From contig NC_084843.1 in NCBI RefSeq assembly GCF_033115175.1, forward strand, positions 57,948,474 through 58,012,473: a DNA stretch of 64,000 nt, written 5' to 3'. This DNA comes from Lepus europaeus (taxonomy: Eukaryota; Chordata; Mammalia; Lagomorpha; Leporidae). The notes beneath the pieces are model-generated. The model did no database searches. It was not told the DNA's origin and saw only the letters and a list, made by a program, of their open reading frames with translations. This document shows positions 63,668 to 64,000 of this stretch, in pieces. The translations under genes and the position numbers were made by a program. How positions within the stretch are numbered: the stretch's first letter is position 1; each line of letters opens with the position of its first letter.

Positions 63668-63964
63668 TCTTAAAAAAATTTACTTATTTTGAAATCCAGA
63701 GTTACAGAGAGAGGAAAAGACAGACAGAAGAGAGACATCTTCCATCCACTGGTTCACTCCCAGAAGGCCACAATGGCCTGTACTGTGCCAGATAGAAGCC
63801 CGGAGCCGGGAGCTTTACCCAGGTCTCCCACGTAGGTGGCAGGGGCCCAAACACTTTGGTCATCTGCTGCTTTTCTCATTAGCCATTAGCAGGGAGCTGG
63901 AAGGAAAGTGGAACAGCCAGGGCACAAACCAGCAGCATTACCTGCTAAGCCACAATGCCACCCC
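63668..63964 (-). repeat. CSINE
   Basis: It starts TTTACTTATTTTGAAATCC, ends AAGCCACAATGCCACCCC and lies 40 bp from the RUFY2 exon at 63532-63629. Confidence 0.92.
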
Positions 63965-64000
63965 AACAAAGACAGACTGTCACAGTTAGAAAGAACACTC

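Noticed and set aside
1..64000. CRISPR arrays, phage or bacterial operons
   Set aside because: Spliced vertebrate genes and lagomorph repeats fill the window. The many similar units are dispersed retrotransposons, not spaced direct repeats.

Overview
This is a mammalian nuclear DNA window, and the repeats point to a lagomorph, most likely rabbit. About seventy copies of a ~320-350 bp tRNA-derived SINE with a CT-rich 3' region and an AAATAAATAAATCTT/poly-A tail, the rabbit C repeat (CSINE), are scattered on both strands. There is also a rabbit-type L1 3' end with a G-rich 3' UTR, plus old mammalian repeats (MIR, L2, MaLR LTRs, mariner-like MITEs).

Three protein-coding genes can be read exon by exon with consistent splice sites and reading phases. 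From left to right they are PBLD (minus strand; six coding exons between 116 and 16999, 3' part beyond the left edge), HNRNPH3 (plus strand; complete, nine coding exons from 36954 to 41677, 346 codons plus stop) and RUFY2 (minus strand; last seven coding exons from 63629 down to the stop at 45307, 5' part beyond the right edge). The same order and orientation, PBLD(-) HNRNPH3(+) RUFY2(-), is known from human 10q21.3, so the block is syntenic.

Layout. 1-17.05 kb: PBLD coding exons in SINE-rich introns. 17.05-31.3 kb: PBLD 5' intron or leader region with nested repeats, a broken ancient L1, a 33-nt U2 snRNA 5' fragment and one exon-like leader candidate at 28.6 kb. 31.36-32.78 kb: CpG island that should be the divergent PBLD/HNRNPH3 promoter, with a TCTCGCGAGA element inside a larger inverted repeat, an NRF1-like site, GC boxes and a YY1-like site. 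32.2-36.9 kb: HNRNPH3 intron 1, almost free of SINEs. 36.9-42.8 kb: HNRNPH3 coding exons and 3' UTR. 43.1-64 kb: RUFY2 3' UTR, FYVE exons, coiled-coil exons and long SINE-packed introns. HNRNPH3 and RUFY2 converge tail to tail with only a few hundred bases between their inferred poly(A) sites.

The genes have no obvious shared pathway: PBLD is a PhzF-fold protein, HNRNPH3 a splicing regulator and RUFY2 an endosomal RUN/FYVE protein. I did not find a new biological system. The more interesting signals are a SINE whose target-site duplication ends exactly at a PBLD splice donor, a cluster of G-runs just after HNRNPH3 coding exon 2 (possible self-binding sites), the tailless U2 fragment with 19-bp direct repeats, a three-deep repeat nest that can be dated by order of insertion, and a ~460-bp unidentified insertion inside a SINE. 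Most long open frames in the window are translations of SINE copies and were left out.
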